A DNA stretch of 64,000 nt from Gillisella vitis (GCF_001541345.2 NZ_LMVL02000003.1:496001-560000); one strand, 5' to 3'. Counted from the stretch's first letter, positions 37,051-49,353 are shown. The notes: generated by a model not told the origin, from the letters alone. Made by a program: numbers and translations.

Positions 37051-38427
37051 ATGGCGCAGAATTGGACCCCGACAAGCTGGAGGCAGAAGCCGATCAAGCA
37101 GGCTCCGGCCTATCCGGACCAGGCCGCATTGGCCGTAGCAGAGAAAAAGCTGGCGACCTATCCGCCGCTGGTCTTTGCTGGTGAAGCGCGCCGGTTGAAA
37201 AAGGCGCTTGCCAATGTGGCTGATGGCAATGGCTTCCTGCTTCAGGGCGGCGATTGTGCCGAAAGCTTTGCCGAACACGGCGCCGACACGATCCGTGACT
37301 TTTTCCGCGCATTCCTGCAAATGGCCGTTGTTTTGACCTTCGGTGCCCAGCTTCCGGTCGTCAAGGTCGGCCGCATCGCCGGTCAGTTCGCCAAGCCACG
37401 CTCGTCGGATTTCGAGCGTCAGGGCGATGTCGAATTGCCGAGCTATCGCGGCGATATCATCAATGGCATCGATTTCACCGAAGAGTCTCGTGCTCCGGAT
37501 CCGCATCGTCAGTTGATGGCTTATCGCCAGTCCGCCGCGACGCTGAACTTGCTGCGCGCTTTCGCCATGGGTGGCTATGCCAATCTTGAAAACGTTCATC
37601 AATGGATGCTGGGCTTCGTCAAGGACAGCCCGCAGGCCGAGCGTTACCGCAAGCTGGCCGACCGGATTTCCGAGACTATGGATTTCATGAAGGCGGTCGG
37701 CATCACGGCGGAAACCAATGCCAGCCTGCGCGAAACCGATTTCTTCACCAGCCATGAAGCGCTGCTTCTTGGCTATGAAGAGGCGCTGACCCGCGTCGAT
37801 TCGACATCTGGCGATCATTACGCCACATCAGGCCACATGATCTGGATCGGCGACCGTACCCGTCAGGCAGATCATGCCCATATCGAATATTGCCGCGGCA
37901 TCAAGAACCCGCTGGGTCTCAAATGCGGCCCGTCGCTTCAGGCTGACGATCTTCTCAATCTGATCGACATTCTTAATCCGCAGAATGAAGCGGGTCGTCT
38001 GACGCTGATCTGCCGCTTCGGCCACGACAAGGTTGCCGACCATCTGCCGCGCCTGATCCGCGCGGTAGAGCGGGAAGGGCGCAAGGTCGTATGGTCCTGC
38101 GATCCGATGCATGGCAACACCATCACGCTCAACCACTACAAGACCCGGCCCTTCGACCGTGTCCTGTCGGAAGTAGAAAGCTTCTTCCAGATCCACCGCG
38201 CCGAAGGCTCGCATCCGGGCGGCATCCATATCGAGATGACCGGCAACGACGTCACCGAATGCACCGGCGGCGCACGTGCTGTTTCCGCTGAGGACTTGCA
38301 GGATCGCTACCATACCCATTGCGATCCGCGTCTCAATGCGGACCAGGCGCTGGAACTGGCCTTCCTTCTGGCCGAGCGCATGAAGGGCGGACGCGACGAG
38401 AAGCGGCTGAGATCAGTCGGGGCGTGA
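37051..38427 (+). CDS. aroG: Class II 3-deoxy-7-phosphoheptulonate synthase
   Basis: The 458-residue plant-type DAHP synthase joins PEP and erythrose 4-phosphate, the first step of the shikimate pathway. It carries [11 protein letters not shown] (metal-binding Cys), [33 protein letters not shown], and [11 protein letters not shown] plus ECTGG. The ATG at 37051 follows AGGTGAAG. The 197-nt leader contains a further inverted repeat (CCTTCCA / TGGAAGG near 36918-36947). A long terminator follows. Confidence 0.95.
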   Translation: MAQNWTPTSWRQKPIKQAPAYPDQAALAVAEKKLATYPPLVFAGEARRLKKALANVADGNGFLLQGGDCAESFAEHGADTIRDFFRAFLQMAVVLTFGAQLPVVKVGRIAGQFAKPRSSDFERQGDVELPSYRGDIINGIDFTEESRAPDPHRQLMAYRQSAATLNLLRAFAMGGYANLENVHQWMLGFVKDSPQAERYRKLADRISETMDFMKAVGITAETNASLRETDFFTSHEALLLGYEEALTRVDSTSGDHYATSGHMIWIGDRTRQADHAHIEYCRGIKNPLGLKCGPSLQADDLLNLIDILNPQNEAGRLTLICRFGHDKVADHLPRLIRAVEREGRKVVWSCDPMHGNTITLNHYKTRPFDRVLSEVESFFQIHRAEGSHPGGIHIEMTGNDVTECTGGARAVSAEDLQDRYHTHCDPRLNADQALELAFLLAERMKGGRDEKRLRSVGA

Positions 38428-38444
38428 TCGTTTAGGCTCAAACC

Positions 38445-38522
38445 AAAAACCCGTCACTGCATGAACTCCCCCCCGAAAGTTGGACATCAACCTGGGGCAG
38501 TTCATGGAGTGACGGGTTTTTT
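38445..38522 (+). terminator. Long nested terminator hairpin with IS-like core
   Basis: The outer arms AAAAACCCGTCACT (38445-38458) and AGTGACGGGTTTTT (38508-38521) pair perfectly. After one G-G mismatch the inner arms CATGAACT (38460-38467) and AGTTCATG (38499-38506) continue the stem. The T-run makes it a good terminator for aroG. The 31-nt apex includes a C7 run, GAAAGTTGGACA and CAACCTGGGG, resembling terminal sequences of IS3-family elements. Confidence 0.75.
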
Positions 38523-38578
38523 ATTGACCGAAGAGAGAGGCACGGTCACCGTTGTGATCAACGGCAAAAGCTTAGCCG

Positions 38579-39085
38579 TCAGGATAGCTGGGTTTCGCCG
38601 ATCTGGCAGAGAATGTGTTCTCTCTCGAAGGCGATATGGCGCCGCAGCCCTTCAAAGAAGCCACGCAGCATATAGCCCACCGCCTCCATGTTGACCTCGC
38701 GACCGCTGCCGAGTTTCAGCAGGGCATCCGTCAACTCCTCGGCAAAACACTCGTCCTCGCAATGCTCGAAGCGCAACCGGTTCAGCGTCTCGTGCATGCC
38801 GACGCTGCTGTGTGTCGATGTTTCGAGCCAGGGAAACAGGATGCTTTCCTCATAGTGGTGGACGCCCTTGATGAGCGGGGTCAGCGCCTTGGCCGCGTAG
38901 ATGCATTTCTGCCGGTTGATATTGTTCGGCAGCGAATCGGCGATCTCTTCCAGTTCTGCGCATAGCGCCATTTGCTCCCCATGGGCATGATGTAGCCATT
39001 CCAGACTGGTCTCACATGGCGGCAAAGCAAGGGGCCGAGCATCTCTGGTCTTCGGAAAACCCGTCTTGTCCAAATTGCTCTGCAT
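38579..39085 (-). CDS. Hemerythrin-like (HHE) protein
   Basis: The 168-residue protein begins at ATG 39085, with AGGAG upstream. Its histidines and acids fit a di-iron hemerythrin/HHE bundle: LEWLHHAHGEQ, KGVHHYEESILFPWL, RFEHCEDE and RRHIAFEREHI. Such proteins bind O2 or NO or shield metal centres. It is transcribed away from the ccoNOQP high-affinity oxidase operon, with a FixK/FNR box in the shared 731-nt gap, so low-oxygen control is plausible. Confidence 0.85.
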   Translation of the reverse strand: MQSNLDKTGFPKTRDARPLALPPCETSLEWLHHAHGEQMALCAELEEIADSLPNNINRQKCIYAAKALTPLIKGVHHYEESILFPWLETSTHSSVGMHETLNRLRFEHCEDECFAEELTDALLKLGSGREVNMEAVGYMLRGFFEGLRRHIAFEREHILCQIGETQLS

Positions 39086-39179
39086 TCCGCATCTCCTTTT
39101 TTGCCGGCCCGGCACATGCGTAGGGCGTTATTGACGAGTGCGAAGGTGTGAGCCACATCTTCGCCCTGCACGAATGCCG

Positions 39180-39209
39180 AATATCTCAAATACATCAAAG
39201 GCTTGAGAT
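39180..39209. repeat. Dyad element, copy A (shared with 54.6 kb)
   Basis: ATCTCAA (39183-39189) and TTGAGAT (39203-39209) flank 13 nt. The whole stretch, reverse-complemented, matches 54575-54604 at all but one position over about 29 nt. It lies roughly 95-125 nt upstream of the hemerythrin-like gene. Confidence 0.7.
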
Positions 39210-39518
39210 GCCCGGAAATGAAATGCCAGGGCCATTTTCAAAGAGCCATGGGCGTCGGTCGCAGCGCCGGGCTCTGAACATGGCAATGCCGCATCGTGCA
39301 AGGGCGCGAAAAATCGTGCCTTGAAGACCGTTTCCCGATCAGAATGCGTAACGCGTACTGAAAGGGTCCCTTGGGAAACGTCAGAGACCCTTTCCAGGCC
39401 ATCCGGTATTTCGCCGCAACTGCCGGTTCGCAATGTCTCCGCATTGGATGCTTGTCCGATGCCTGCGACACAATGCCATTGCCGTCCTTTATATATCGCC
39501 GCCTTTGCACAGACTGCC

Positions 39519-39532
39519 TTGATTTGAATCAA
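39519..39532. promoter_or_regulatory. FixK/FNR box (anaerobox)
   Basis: TTGATTTGAATCAA is a perfect match to the TTGAT-N4-ATCAA consensus of FNR/FixK/FnrN regulators. It lies about 285 nt upstream of the ccoN start. It presumably activates the cbb3 oxidase operon under low oxygen; a class II arrangement would put transcription start near 39567. Confidence 0.85.
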
Positions 39533-39816
39533 GGTTGCAGAGGCTGCGGAATGTCAAACAGAGACTCGACGCAGAAGTCTATCCATCCGGCAGGCGGCAT
39601 GGCGCGGCGAGCAATACTGCTTTTCCTCGAAATGCAAAACGCTCTATCTCGCTGTTTTTACGTACTTTTGCTGGAAATAATCTGGCGCTGTCAGAAAAAC
39701 GTTCCGGAAACGGAATGGCTTTTCTCATGGAGCGACTGCGCAAACCACAAATCAGGGCGGAACCCTTCCCGTAAGGAGGGGCCGTGCCGACACGAAGCCG
39801 TTGGGGGATGCCAACA

Positions 39817-41457
39817 ATGAATTATACTTTCGAAACCATGGTTTTGGCCATTCTGGCCTTTGCCGCGCTGCTCGGGGCGGGTTTCGCCTATGACAGCCTG
39901 TTTGCTGCCCATATGTGGGTGGCCTTTTTCGTACTTCTGGGGGCGACGGTCGTCATGTTGCGCCATATCCGGTTTGCGCCGGTGACGGCTGGTGTGTCGA
40001 GTCGTGCAGCGGCCCAGCCCAAGTCTGAATATTTCGACGAAGTCATTCGCTATGGCGTCATCGCCACAGTGTTCTGGGGTGTCGTTGGCTTTCTTGTCGG
40101 GCTGGTCATCGCTCTGCAACTGGCCTTTCCCGATCTGAATTTCGGCCCCTGGCTCAATTTCGGGCGGCTGCGGCCATTGCACACGTCTGCCGTGATTTTC
40201 GCCTTTGGCGGCAATGCCCTGATCATCACATCGTTTTATGTGGTACAGCGTACGTGTCGCAGCCGGTTGTTCGGCGGCACGCTCGGCTGGTTCGTGTTCT
40301 GGGGTTATAATTTCTTCATCGTCATGGCGGCCACCGGCTATCTGCTCGGGATCACCCAGGGCCGTGAGTATGCGGAACCGGAATGGTATGTCGATATCTG
40401 GCTGACGATTGTCTGGGTCGCTTATCTCATTGCCTTCCTGGGTACGATCCTGACCCGCAAGGAACCGCATATTTATGTGGCGAACTGGTTCTACCTGGCC
40501 TTCATCGTCACCATTGCCATGCTGCATATCGTCAACAATCTGGCGATCCCGGTCTCCTTCCTCGGCGTCAAAAGCTACTCGGCTTTTTCAGGGGTGCAGG
40601 ATGCGCTGACGCAATGGTGGTACGGGCATAATGCCGTCGGCTTCTTCCTGACGGCGGGCTTCCTGGGCATGATGTACTACTTCGTGCCCAAGCAAGCCGG
40701 TCGCCCGGTCTATTCCTACCGGCTGTCGATCATCCACTTCTGGGCGCTGATCTTCATGTATATCTGGGCCGGTCCGCATCACCTGCATTATACCGCGCTG
40801 CCCGATTGGGCGCAGACGCTGGGCATGGTGTTCTCGATCATGCTGTGGATGCCGTCCTGGGGCGGGATGATCAACGGATTGATGACGCTTTCGGGCGCCT
40901 GGGACAAGATCCGTACCGATCCGATCATCCGAATGATGGTGATGGCCATCGCCTTCTACGGCATGTCGACCTTCGAAGGCCCGATGATGTCGATCAAGAC
41001 GGTCAATTCGCTTAGCCACTATACCGAATGGACCATTGGTCACGTTCACTCCGGCGCACTCGGCTGGGTCGGCATGATCACCTTCGGCGCGATCTACTAC
41101 CTGACGCCCAAGCTCTGGCACCGCGACCGCCTCTATTCGATGCGGATGGTCAACTGGCACTTCTGGCTCGCCACGCTCGGCATCGTCGTCTACGCCGCCG
41201 TGCTCTGGGTGGCCGGTATCCAGCAGGGTCTGATGTGGCGCGAGTATGATGCGCAGGGCTTCCTGGTCTATTCCTTCGCGGAAACCGTCAAGGCCATGTT
41301 CCCCTACTATGTCATGCGCGCCGTCGGCGGCGGGCTCTATCTCGCCGGCAGCCTGGTCATGGCCTGGAACATCACCATGACCATTCTCGGCCACCAGCGC
41401 AACGAGGCGCCTCTTGCAGGTTCGGCCATGGCGCCTGTCCTGCAACCGGCGGAGTAA
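39817..41457 (+). CDS. ccoN: Cbb3-type cytochrome c oxidase subunit I
   Basis: The 546-residue catalytic subunit of the high-affinity oxidase has at least 12 membrane helices. Heme and copper ligands are visible in [44 protein letters not shown] and [10 protein letters not shown]. The ATG at 39817 ([13 protein letters not shown]) follows GGGGG; in-frame codons upstream look non-coding. It is the first gene of ccoNOQP (fixNOQP), behind a FixK/FNR box. Confidence 0.96.
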   Translation: MNYTFETMVLAILAFAALLGAGFAYDSLFAAHMWVAFFVLLGATVVMLRHIRFAPVTAGVSSRAAAQPKSEYFDEVIRYGVIATVFWGVVGFLVGLVIALQLAFPDLNFGPWLNFGRLRPLHTSAVIFAFGGNALIITSFYVVQRTCRSRLFGGTLGWFVFWGYNFFIVMAATGYLLGITQGREYAEPEWYVDIWLTIVWVAYLIAFLGTILTRKEPHIYVANWFYLAFIVTIAMLHIVNNLAIPVSFLGVKSYSAFSGVQDALTQWWYGHNAVGFFLTAGFLGMMYYFVPKQAGRPVYSYRLSIIHFWALIFMYIWAGPHHLHYTALPDWAQTLGMVFSIMLWMPSWGGMINGLMTLSGAWDKIRTDPIIRMMVMAIAFYGMSTFEGPMMSIKTVNSLSHYTEWTIGHVHSGALGWVGMITFGAIYYLTPKLWHRDRLYSMRMVNWHFWLATLGIVVYAAVLWVAGIQQGLMWREYDAQGFLVYSFAETVKAMFPYYVMRAVGGGLYLAGSLVMAWNITMTILGHQRNEAPLAGSAMAPVLQPAE

Positions 41458-41467
41458 GGAGGGCACC

Positions 41468-42199
41468 ATGTCCATTCTCGATAAACACAAGATCATCGAA
41501 AAAAATGCCAGCCTGCTGCTTTTGGGTTCGCTGCTGGTGGTTGCGATAGGCGGCATCGTCGAAATCGCGCCGCTGTTCTACCTGCAAAACACCATCGAAA
41601 AGGTGGAGGGCATGCGGCCCTACTCGCCGCTCGAGCTGGCCGGTCGCGACATCTACATCCGCGAAGGCTGTTACCTCTGCCACAGCCAGATGATCCGTCC
41701 GTTCCGTGACGAAGTGGAGCGCTACGGCCATTACTCCCTGGCGGCGGAATCGATGTACGACCATCCGTTCCAATGGGGTTCCAAGCGCACCGGGCCGGAT
41801 CTGGCCCGGGTTGGGGATCGCTACTCGAATGACTGGCATGTCCAGCATCTGAGTGATCCGCGCTCGGTGGTGCCGGAATCGATCATGCCGAAATATGCGT
41901 TCCTGAAAGAGACCCCGCTGAAGATCACCAATGTCTCCATGGATCTGAAGGTCAATAGCGAAGTCGGCGTACCCTATACCCAGGAGATGATCGACAATGC
42001 CAAGGCCGATCTGGCCGCCCAGGCGGACCCGAATGCCGATACCACGGCATTGCTGGCCCGCTATCCCAAGGCGAAAGTCGGCGATTTCGACGGCAACCCG
42101 GCGGTCCTGTCCGAAATGGACGCGCTGATCGCTTATCTGCAAATGATCGGCACTTTGGTGGACTTCACCAAATATGACGACGCAACCGGTTACCGTTGA
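41468..42199 (+). CDS. ccoO: Cbb3-type cytochrome c oxidase subunit II (mono-heme)
   Basis: The 243-residue membrane-anchored cytochrome c has one N-terminal helix ([23 protein letters not shown]) and heme motif CYLCH within [16 protein letters not shown]. The distal Met is likely in [10 protein letters not shown]. The ATG at 41468 lies 10 nt after the ccoN stop, with AAGGAGGG overlapping the ccoN end. Confidence 0.96.
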   Translation: MSILDKHKIIEKNASLLLLGSLLVVAIGGIVEIAPLFYLQNTIEKVEGMRPYSPLELAGRDIYIREGCYLCHSQMIRPFRDEVERYGHYSLAAESMYDHPFQWGSKRTGPDLARVGDRYSNDWHVQHLSDPRSVVPESIMPKYAFLKETPLKITNVSMDLKVNSEVGVPYTQEMIDNAKADLAAQADPNADTTALLARYPKAKVGDFDGNPAVLSEMDALIAYLQMIGTLVDFTKYDDATGYR

Positions 42200-42209
42200 G
42201 GAGGGCGTC

Positions 42210-42371
42210 ATGGAAGGAACCGAAATCTATACGGCCATGCGCCATTTCGCTGACAGCTGGGGCATGCTCGCCATGCTGCTGTTCTTCGCGGGCGCCATTC
42301 TCTTCGTCTTTCGTCCGGGCGCCAAAGAGCGGGCGGAAGATGCTGCCTCTATCCCCTTGCGGGAGGACTGA
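42210..42371 (+). CDS. ccoQ: Cbb3-type oxidase small subunit
   Basis: The 53-residue single-helix protein (MEGTEIYTAMRHFADSWGML then LLFFAGAILFVFRPG) stabilises the cbb3 complex. It starts at 42210, after GAGGAGGG, 10 nt past ccoO, and ends 2 nt before ccoP. Length and placement are as expected for CcoQ/FixQ. Confidence 0.92.
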   Translation: MEGTEIYTAMRHFADSWGMLAMLLFFAGAILFVFRPGAKERAEDAASIPLRED

Positions 42372-42373
42372 TC

Positions 42374-43237
42374 ATGTCTGACAAACACATTGACGAAATC
42401 AGCGGTGTCGAAACCACGGGCCATGAATGGGACGGCATCCGCGAGCTGAACAATCCGATGCCGCGTTGGTGGGTCTATACCTTCTACGCCACCATCGTCT
42501 GGGCGATTGGCTATACGGTGGTCTATCCGGCCTGGCCGATGCTCTCCACCAATACCAAGGGCCTGTTCGGTTACACCAACCGTGCAGCCGTCACCGCCGA
42601 GCTTGCCGACGCTAAAGCAGCGCAATCGGTATTCACCGACAAGATCGCGGCCCTGCCGATCAAGGATATCCTGGCCGATAAGGATCTGACCGAATTCGCC
42701 ACCGCTGGCGGTGCTGCGGCCTTCAAGGTCAATTGTACCCCCTGTCACGGTTCTGGTGCGGCCGGTGGCCCCGGCTATCCGAACCTGAATGACGATGACT
42801 GGCTGTGGGGCGGCAGTGTCGATGCCATCTACACGACGCTGCAACACGGTATTCGCTATACGAGCGATCCGGAAACCCGGGCGTCGGAAATGCCAGCCTT
42901 CGCCGACATCCTGAAGCCCGAGGAAATCCGCCAGGTTTCTGCTTATGTCGTCAGCCTGACGGGCAAGCCGTCCAACGACGCATTGGTTGCGCCTGGAAAG
43001 CAGGTCTTCATGGACAATTGTGTTGCCTGCCACGGTGAAAAGGCCGAGGGCAACCGCGATCTCGGTGCGCCCAATCTCGGCGATGCCATTTGGCTGAAGG
43101 TCAAAGGCGAGCAGGAAATCATCCAGCAGGTGGCTCATCCCAAGCATGGCGTCATGCCCGGATGGTCAGCGCGTCTAGGCGATACGACGGTCAAGGAACT
43201 GACCGTCTACGTCCACTCACTCGGCGGCGGGGAGTGA
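42374..43237 (+). CDS. ccoP: Cbb3-type oxidase di-heme subunit III
   Basis: The 287-residue membrane-anchored di-heme cytochrome c delivers electrons to CcoN. It has one N-terminal helix (WWVYTFYATIVWAIGYTVVYPAWP), then two cytochrome domains with CTPCH and CVACH and distal Met in ASEMPAF and GVMPGW. The assembly genes ccoGHIS are not in the window after it; a terminator follows instead. Confidence 0.96.
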   Translation: MSDKHIDEISGVETTGHEWDGIRELNNPMPRWWVYTFYATIVWAIGYTVVYPAWPMLSTNTKGLFGYTNRAAVTAELADAKAAQSVFTDKIAALPIKDILADKDLTEFATAGGAAAFKVNCTPCHGSGAAGGPGYPNLNDDDWLWGGSVDAIYTTLQHGIRYTSDPETRASEMPAFADILKPEEIRQVSAYVVSLTGKPSNDALVAPGKQVFMDNCVACHGEKAEGNRDLGAPNLGDAIWLKVKGEQEIIQQVAHPKHGVMPGWSARLGDTTVKELTVYVHSLGGGE

Positions 43238-43240
43238 TAA

Positions 43241-43274
43241 AGAGCCGCCGGGGCTCAATAATCCCGGCGGCTCT
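43241..43274 (+). terminator. Terminator after ccoNOQP
   Basis: A 12-bp perfect stem AGAGCCGCCGGG / CCCGGCGGCTCT with a 10-nt loop starts 3 nt after the ccoP stop and is followed by CCTTTGG. The T-run is short. Confidence 0.7.
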
Positions 43275-43354
43275 CCTTTGGTCTTGCATGAAGACTGGTT
43301 TGGCGAAGGCAGGCCAGGTACAGCATCATCCCAATTGCAACTTTATGCCCGATA

Positions 43355-43708
43355 TTAGAGAGTGTCCGACCAAACAGCCAGCTCATAGCCATCCAGGTCG
43401 CGGAAGTGAAATCGCCGACCGCCTGGAAAGGAAAAGATCGGGCGGGTGATGGTGCCGCCAGCGCTTTCCACGCTGTTCAAGGCCTGTTCCAGATCATCGG
43501 CAAACAGGATGACCAGCGGTCCGCCGGTCGCCGAAACCGGAGCGGTCGTGGTCAATCCACCTTTCAGCCGGCCATCGTTGAATTCGGTATAATCCGGTCC
43601 GTAATCGATAAAGGACCAGCCAAAGGCCGTGGCGTAGAAGTGCTTTGAGGCCGAAATGTCGCGCACGTTGAATTCGATATAATCAATTTGATCGTTCCGT
43701 TGCGTCAT
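43355..43708 (-). CDS. VOC-family (glyoxalase-like) protein
   Basis: The 117-residue single vicinal-oxygen-chelate domain shows IDYIEFNVRDISASKHFYATAFGWSF at the start and GRRFHFRDLDGYELAVWSD at the end. The final Glu-containing motif matches glyoxalase/bleomycin-resistance proteins. No signal peptide is present. The substrate is unknown. It is convergent with the cco operon. Confidence 0.88.
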   Translation of the reverse strand: MTQRNDQIDYIEFNVRDISASKHFYATAFGWSFIDYGPDYTEFNDGRLKGGLTTTAPVSATGGPLVILFADDLEQALNSVESAGGTITRPIFSFPGGRRFHFRDLDGYELAVWSDTL

Positions 43709-43783
43709 GCTTGACCATCTCCACTGGTTTGTATTGTCCTGTTGGCTAATCTCTTTAAATCGTTTGCTGTTAAGGTGAAAGTT

Positions 43784-43891
43784 ATGCGGAACTATAAGGA
43801 CGCAAAAGTGAACCTTAGTGCACCCGCAGGATGTATATTTATTTTATCTGTTTTAGTGATGATTAATTATAGGGCGTTGCGCAATTTTTAA
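43784..43891 (+). CDS. Possible 35-residue membrane peptide
   Basis: A short open frame begins with ATG seven nt after AAGGTG and encodes 35 residues with a basic N-terminus (MRNYKDAK), a hydrophobic core (GCIFILSVLVMINY) and a basic end (RALRNF), a typical single-helix small protein. It lies in an AT-rich gap between the divergent VOC and GGDEF-EAL genes. It could be chance; no homologue is known to me. Confidence 0.3.
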   Translation: MRNYKDAKVNLSAPAGCIFILSVLVMINYRALRNF

Positions 43892-43970
43892 CTGCATTGT
43901 TCATTATTTCTTACCGGAAAAGCGCAATCTTAGCGGCAGGCTCCTGAAAAAAACAATTATTGCGCCTAGT

Positions 43971-45992
43971 TTGAAGAATGAGATAGTCTTGTTTTCAGAA
44001 ACTGCGGATCAAAAAGCATTTTTGCTGTCGTCTGCCCATAAGGCGCGGGCATCCATGACATTGCGTGGCAGTGGAGCGGCGGCAGTTTACAATGTGATGG
44101 CTGGGCTATCCACGTCCATTCTGCTTCTGGCCGAGGCGAATGACGTGAGCGTCGTTATCGGCTGGATGATCGCGTTGGCTGTCGCAACGCTATTTCGCTT
44201 CCTGTTGTCGCGCCATCTGCAGCACCGTCACTATGCCTCTTCCAATCCGGATGACGTGCTTCGGCTGATGTGCATCACGGCCTGTCTGCAAGGGATCGTC
44301 TGGGCTCTACTGCCGACAGCGGCGGTCGATATGGACTTGCTGGGCCGTAATGCGTCTATTCTGGTGGTTATCGGCGGTCTGGTGGCGACAGCCATGTTCC
44401 GCCAGGCCGGCACCAGTCAGGTGGCCTTCAGCTACTGTATTCCGATGATTCTAGCGATATTGTGGAATTTCTCGATTCATGGTGGCATCATTGCGACCGT
44501 ATCGACGTTTAATTTCATCGTATTGGCCATATTCATGTCGCATCTGCTGTTGAAGGCGGACAGGACATTTATGGAAAGCGAAATGGCCAAGCTGAGCAAC
44601 CAGGCCGCGACGCAATCGCTGACCATTGCCCATGAGGATATTCAGCACAAGAATTTGCGGCTGGAGGTTCTGGCCAACGGTGATCCCGTCACGGGGCTGT
44701 TCAACAGAATCTACTTCAATGGACGGCTCGCGGGGGAAATCGCCGCCGCCAAAGTCGGGCGCCGGGAAATCGGCCTGTTATTGGTCAATGTCGATCGGTT
44801 CAAGCTGCTCAACGATGCTTTTGGCCATCGCGGTGGAGACCAGTTTCTGGCTATCCTGGGGCAAAGGTTGAAAAATGCCGCTGGCGCTGATGCCGTCACC
44901 GCCCGGATCAGCGGTGATGAATTTGCAATCCTGTTGCGAAGCGGCGATGTGCGCCAGGATTGCCGGGCGCTTGCCGAGACCGTCATCGCCGCGTCCATGG
45001 TTCCGATTATCGTCCATGGCACGCAGGTTACTCCCGGCCTGAGCGCCGGGATTGCGTTTTTCCCCGACCATGCGGAGGATGGCGATGGTCTGTTTACATG
45101 CGCCAGCATGGCACTGTCGGATGCCAAGCGAGACGGTCGCAGGCAGTTGCGGGAATTCGATCATCAGATCAAACAGCGCATCGATCGTCAGCGCCGTATT
45201 GAGCAAGATCTGCCGGCGGCGCTTCGTGATTGTTCGCTCGAGACCTGGTTTCAGCCGCAGATCGATCTTGCCACGGGCCAGATCGTCGGCTTCGAGGCCC
45301 TGGTCCGCTGGTTCCACCCGGAGTTCGGGGCGATTGCTCCGCCTGAAATCGTCAACGCCGCCCAAGCCATGCAAATGTGTGAGGCGCTGACCGGATTCGT
45401 GACGGAAAATATCTGCCGACTTCTCAACAGGCTGAAAGAGCTTGGACTGTCGGAGACGACCGTCGCCTTGAACGTGTCACCGCGCGAATTTGCGCTCTAT
45501 GATGTATCTGTCATGCTGGACCGGATTACGACAGCCTATGGCGTCAATCGAAGCCTCCTGGAAGTGGAGATTACCGAGGAAACCATTCTGGATCCGGCGG
45601 TTGCGGGTGAACAGCTGACCCGGCTTGAAAACAGCGGCTACAAGCTGACCGTTGACGATTTCGGCATGGGATACTCGTCCTTGGCCTATTTGATCAGCCT
45701 GAAGATCACCCGGTTGAAGATTGATCGCAGTTTCGTCACTGGTATGAGCGGCTCTCCAAAGAACAAGGCACTGGTTGTTGCTCTGGTCGGTCTCGGCCGG
45801 GCCCTGGGCGTCGATATCGTGGCGGAGGGCGTTGAAACGGTAGCAGATACCAGGACATTGACCGAAATCGGCTGCACGATAGGCCAGGGCTATTATTTCT
45901 CCCGGCCCATGCCTGCGGATATGCTGCCCAAATGGCTCGATTCTAAAAAAAAGCAACTGAGTGAGAAAAAATCACGACGCGCCGTGGCCTGA
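43971..45992 (+). CDS. Membrane GGDEF-EAL protein, degenerate cyclase and likely c-di-GMP phosphodiesterase
   Basis: This protein of about 673 residues has an N-terminal membrane region (roughly residues 30-195, about six segments), then GGDEF and EAL domains. The GGDEF signature is SGDEF and the usual metal Asp is Asn (VNVDRFKLLND), so cyclase activity is doubtful. The EAL domain keeps FEALVRW, NVSPREF, EITEE, DDFGMGYSSL, KIDRSF and AEGVET, so c-di-GMP hydrolysis is expected. The TTG at 43971 lacks a ribosome site; an ATG at 44055 is an alternative start. Confidence 0.9.
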   Translation: MKNEIVLFSETADQKAFLLSSAHKARASMTLRGSGAAAVYNVMAGLSTSILLLAEANDVSVVIGWMIALAVATLFRFLLSRHLQHRHYASSNPDDVLRLMCITACLQGIVWALLPTAAVDMDLLGRNASILVVIGGLVATAMFRQAGTSQVAFSYCIPMILAILWNFSIHGGIIATVSTFNFIVLAIFMSHLLLKADRTFMESEMAKLSNQAATQSLTIAHEDIQHKNLRLEVLANGDPVTGLFNRIYFNGRLAGEIAAAKVGRREIGLLLVNVDRFKLLNDAFGHRGGDQFLAILGQRLKNAAGADAVTARISGDEFAILLRSGDVRQDCRALAETVIAASMVPIIVHGTQVTPGLSAGIAFFPDHAEDGDGLFTCASMALSDAKRDGRRQLREFDHQIKQRIDRQRRIEQDLPAALRDCSLETWFQPQIDLATGQIVGFEALVRWFHPEFGAIAPPEIVNAAQAMQMCEALTGFVTENICRLLNRLKELGLSETTVALNVSPREFALYDVSVMLDRITTAYGVNRSLLEVEITEETILDPAVAGEQLTRLENSGYKLTVDDFGMGYSSLAYLISLKITRLKIDRSFVTGMSGSPKNKALVVALVGLGRALGVDIVAEGVETVADTRTLTEIGCTIGQGYYFSRPMPADMLPKWLDSKKKQLSEKKSRRAVA

Positions 45993-46132
45993 GGGAGGCC
46001 AGTCAGGGACATGAGCCCTTGGTTTTTCCGAGAATGCGAATGGGTAAAAACTTTAGCGAAATTGTTGCTTTTTTGTTCTGATTTTCGTCTGGCGCACTTC
46101 ACTTTGACTGCGGTCTTATCCATATTCGGACC

Positions 46133-49135
<3,003 letters not shown>

Positions 49136-49274
49136 ATTAAGTTGTATTTTTCGGTCCGAAAATTTGTAAAAACAAATAGATAGAGACGTTTAGTGTCTCC
49201 GTGAGGCATTGAAGGTGTGTAAATTTTGTTAGAAAACGTAAAAACCGTTGACACATCTCCAGATAGATGAAAAC

Positions 49275-49353
49275 AGGATTCAACCGAAAAGCCCCCCTTT
49301 CGGTTGAATCCTATAGCATCGTGTAAAAACCGAAACCGGTACGATGCTATAGG
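49275..49353. repeat. Two tandem hairpins between uvrB and ggt
   Basis: Hairpin 1 has arms AGGATTCAACCGAAA (49275-49289) and TTTCGGTTGAATCCT (49298-49312), 15 bp, 8-nt loop. Hairpin 2 has arms CCTATAGCATCGT (49310-49322) and ACGATGCTATAGG (49341-49353), 13 bp, 18-nt loop. They share CCT, so only one may form fully at a time. They sit between convergent genes and could act as terminators or be a dispersed palindromic repeat. Confidence 0.75.

Larger units (their letters stand above)
39086..39816. other. Long intergenic region before ccoN
   Basis: These 731 nt contain no gene I can support; short open frames on both strands show no family resemblance. They hold the dyad element at 39180-39209, an inverted repeat GAAAGGGTC / GACCCTTTC (39360-39368, 39386-39394), and the FixK/FNR box at 39519-39532. 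About 285 nt of leader lie between that box and ccoN. Confidence 0.6.

Noticed and set aside
38461..38694. Open frame starting in the aroG terminator
   Set aside because: It begins inside the hairpin loop and overlaps the hemerythrin-like gene on the other strand.
39371..39820. Possible gene in the region before ccoN
   Set aside because: The translation looks like random sequence, overlaps the FixK box and the ccoN start, and lacks a convincing ribosome site.
43238..43354. ccoGHIS assembly genes after ccoP
   Set aside because: The gap holds a terminator and then a convergent VOC gene; no assembly gene is present.
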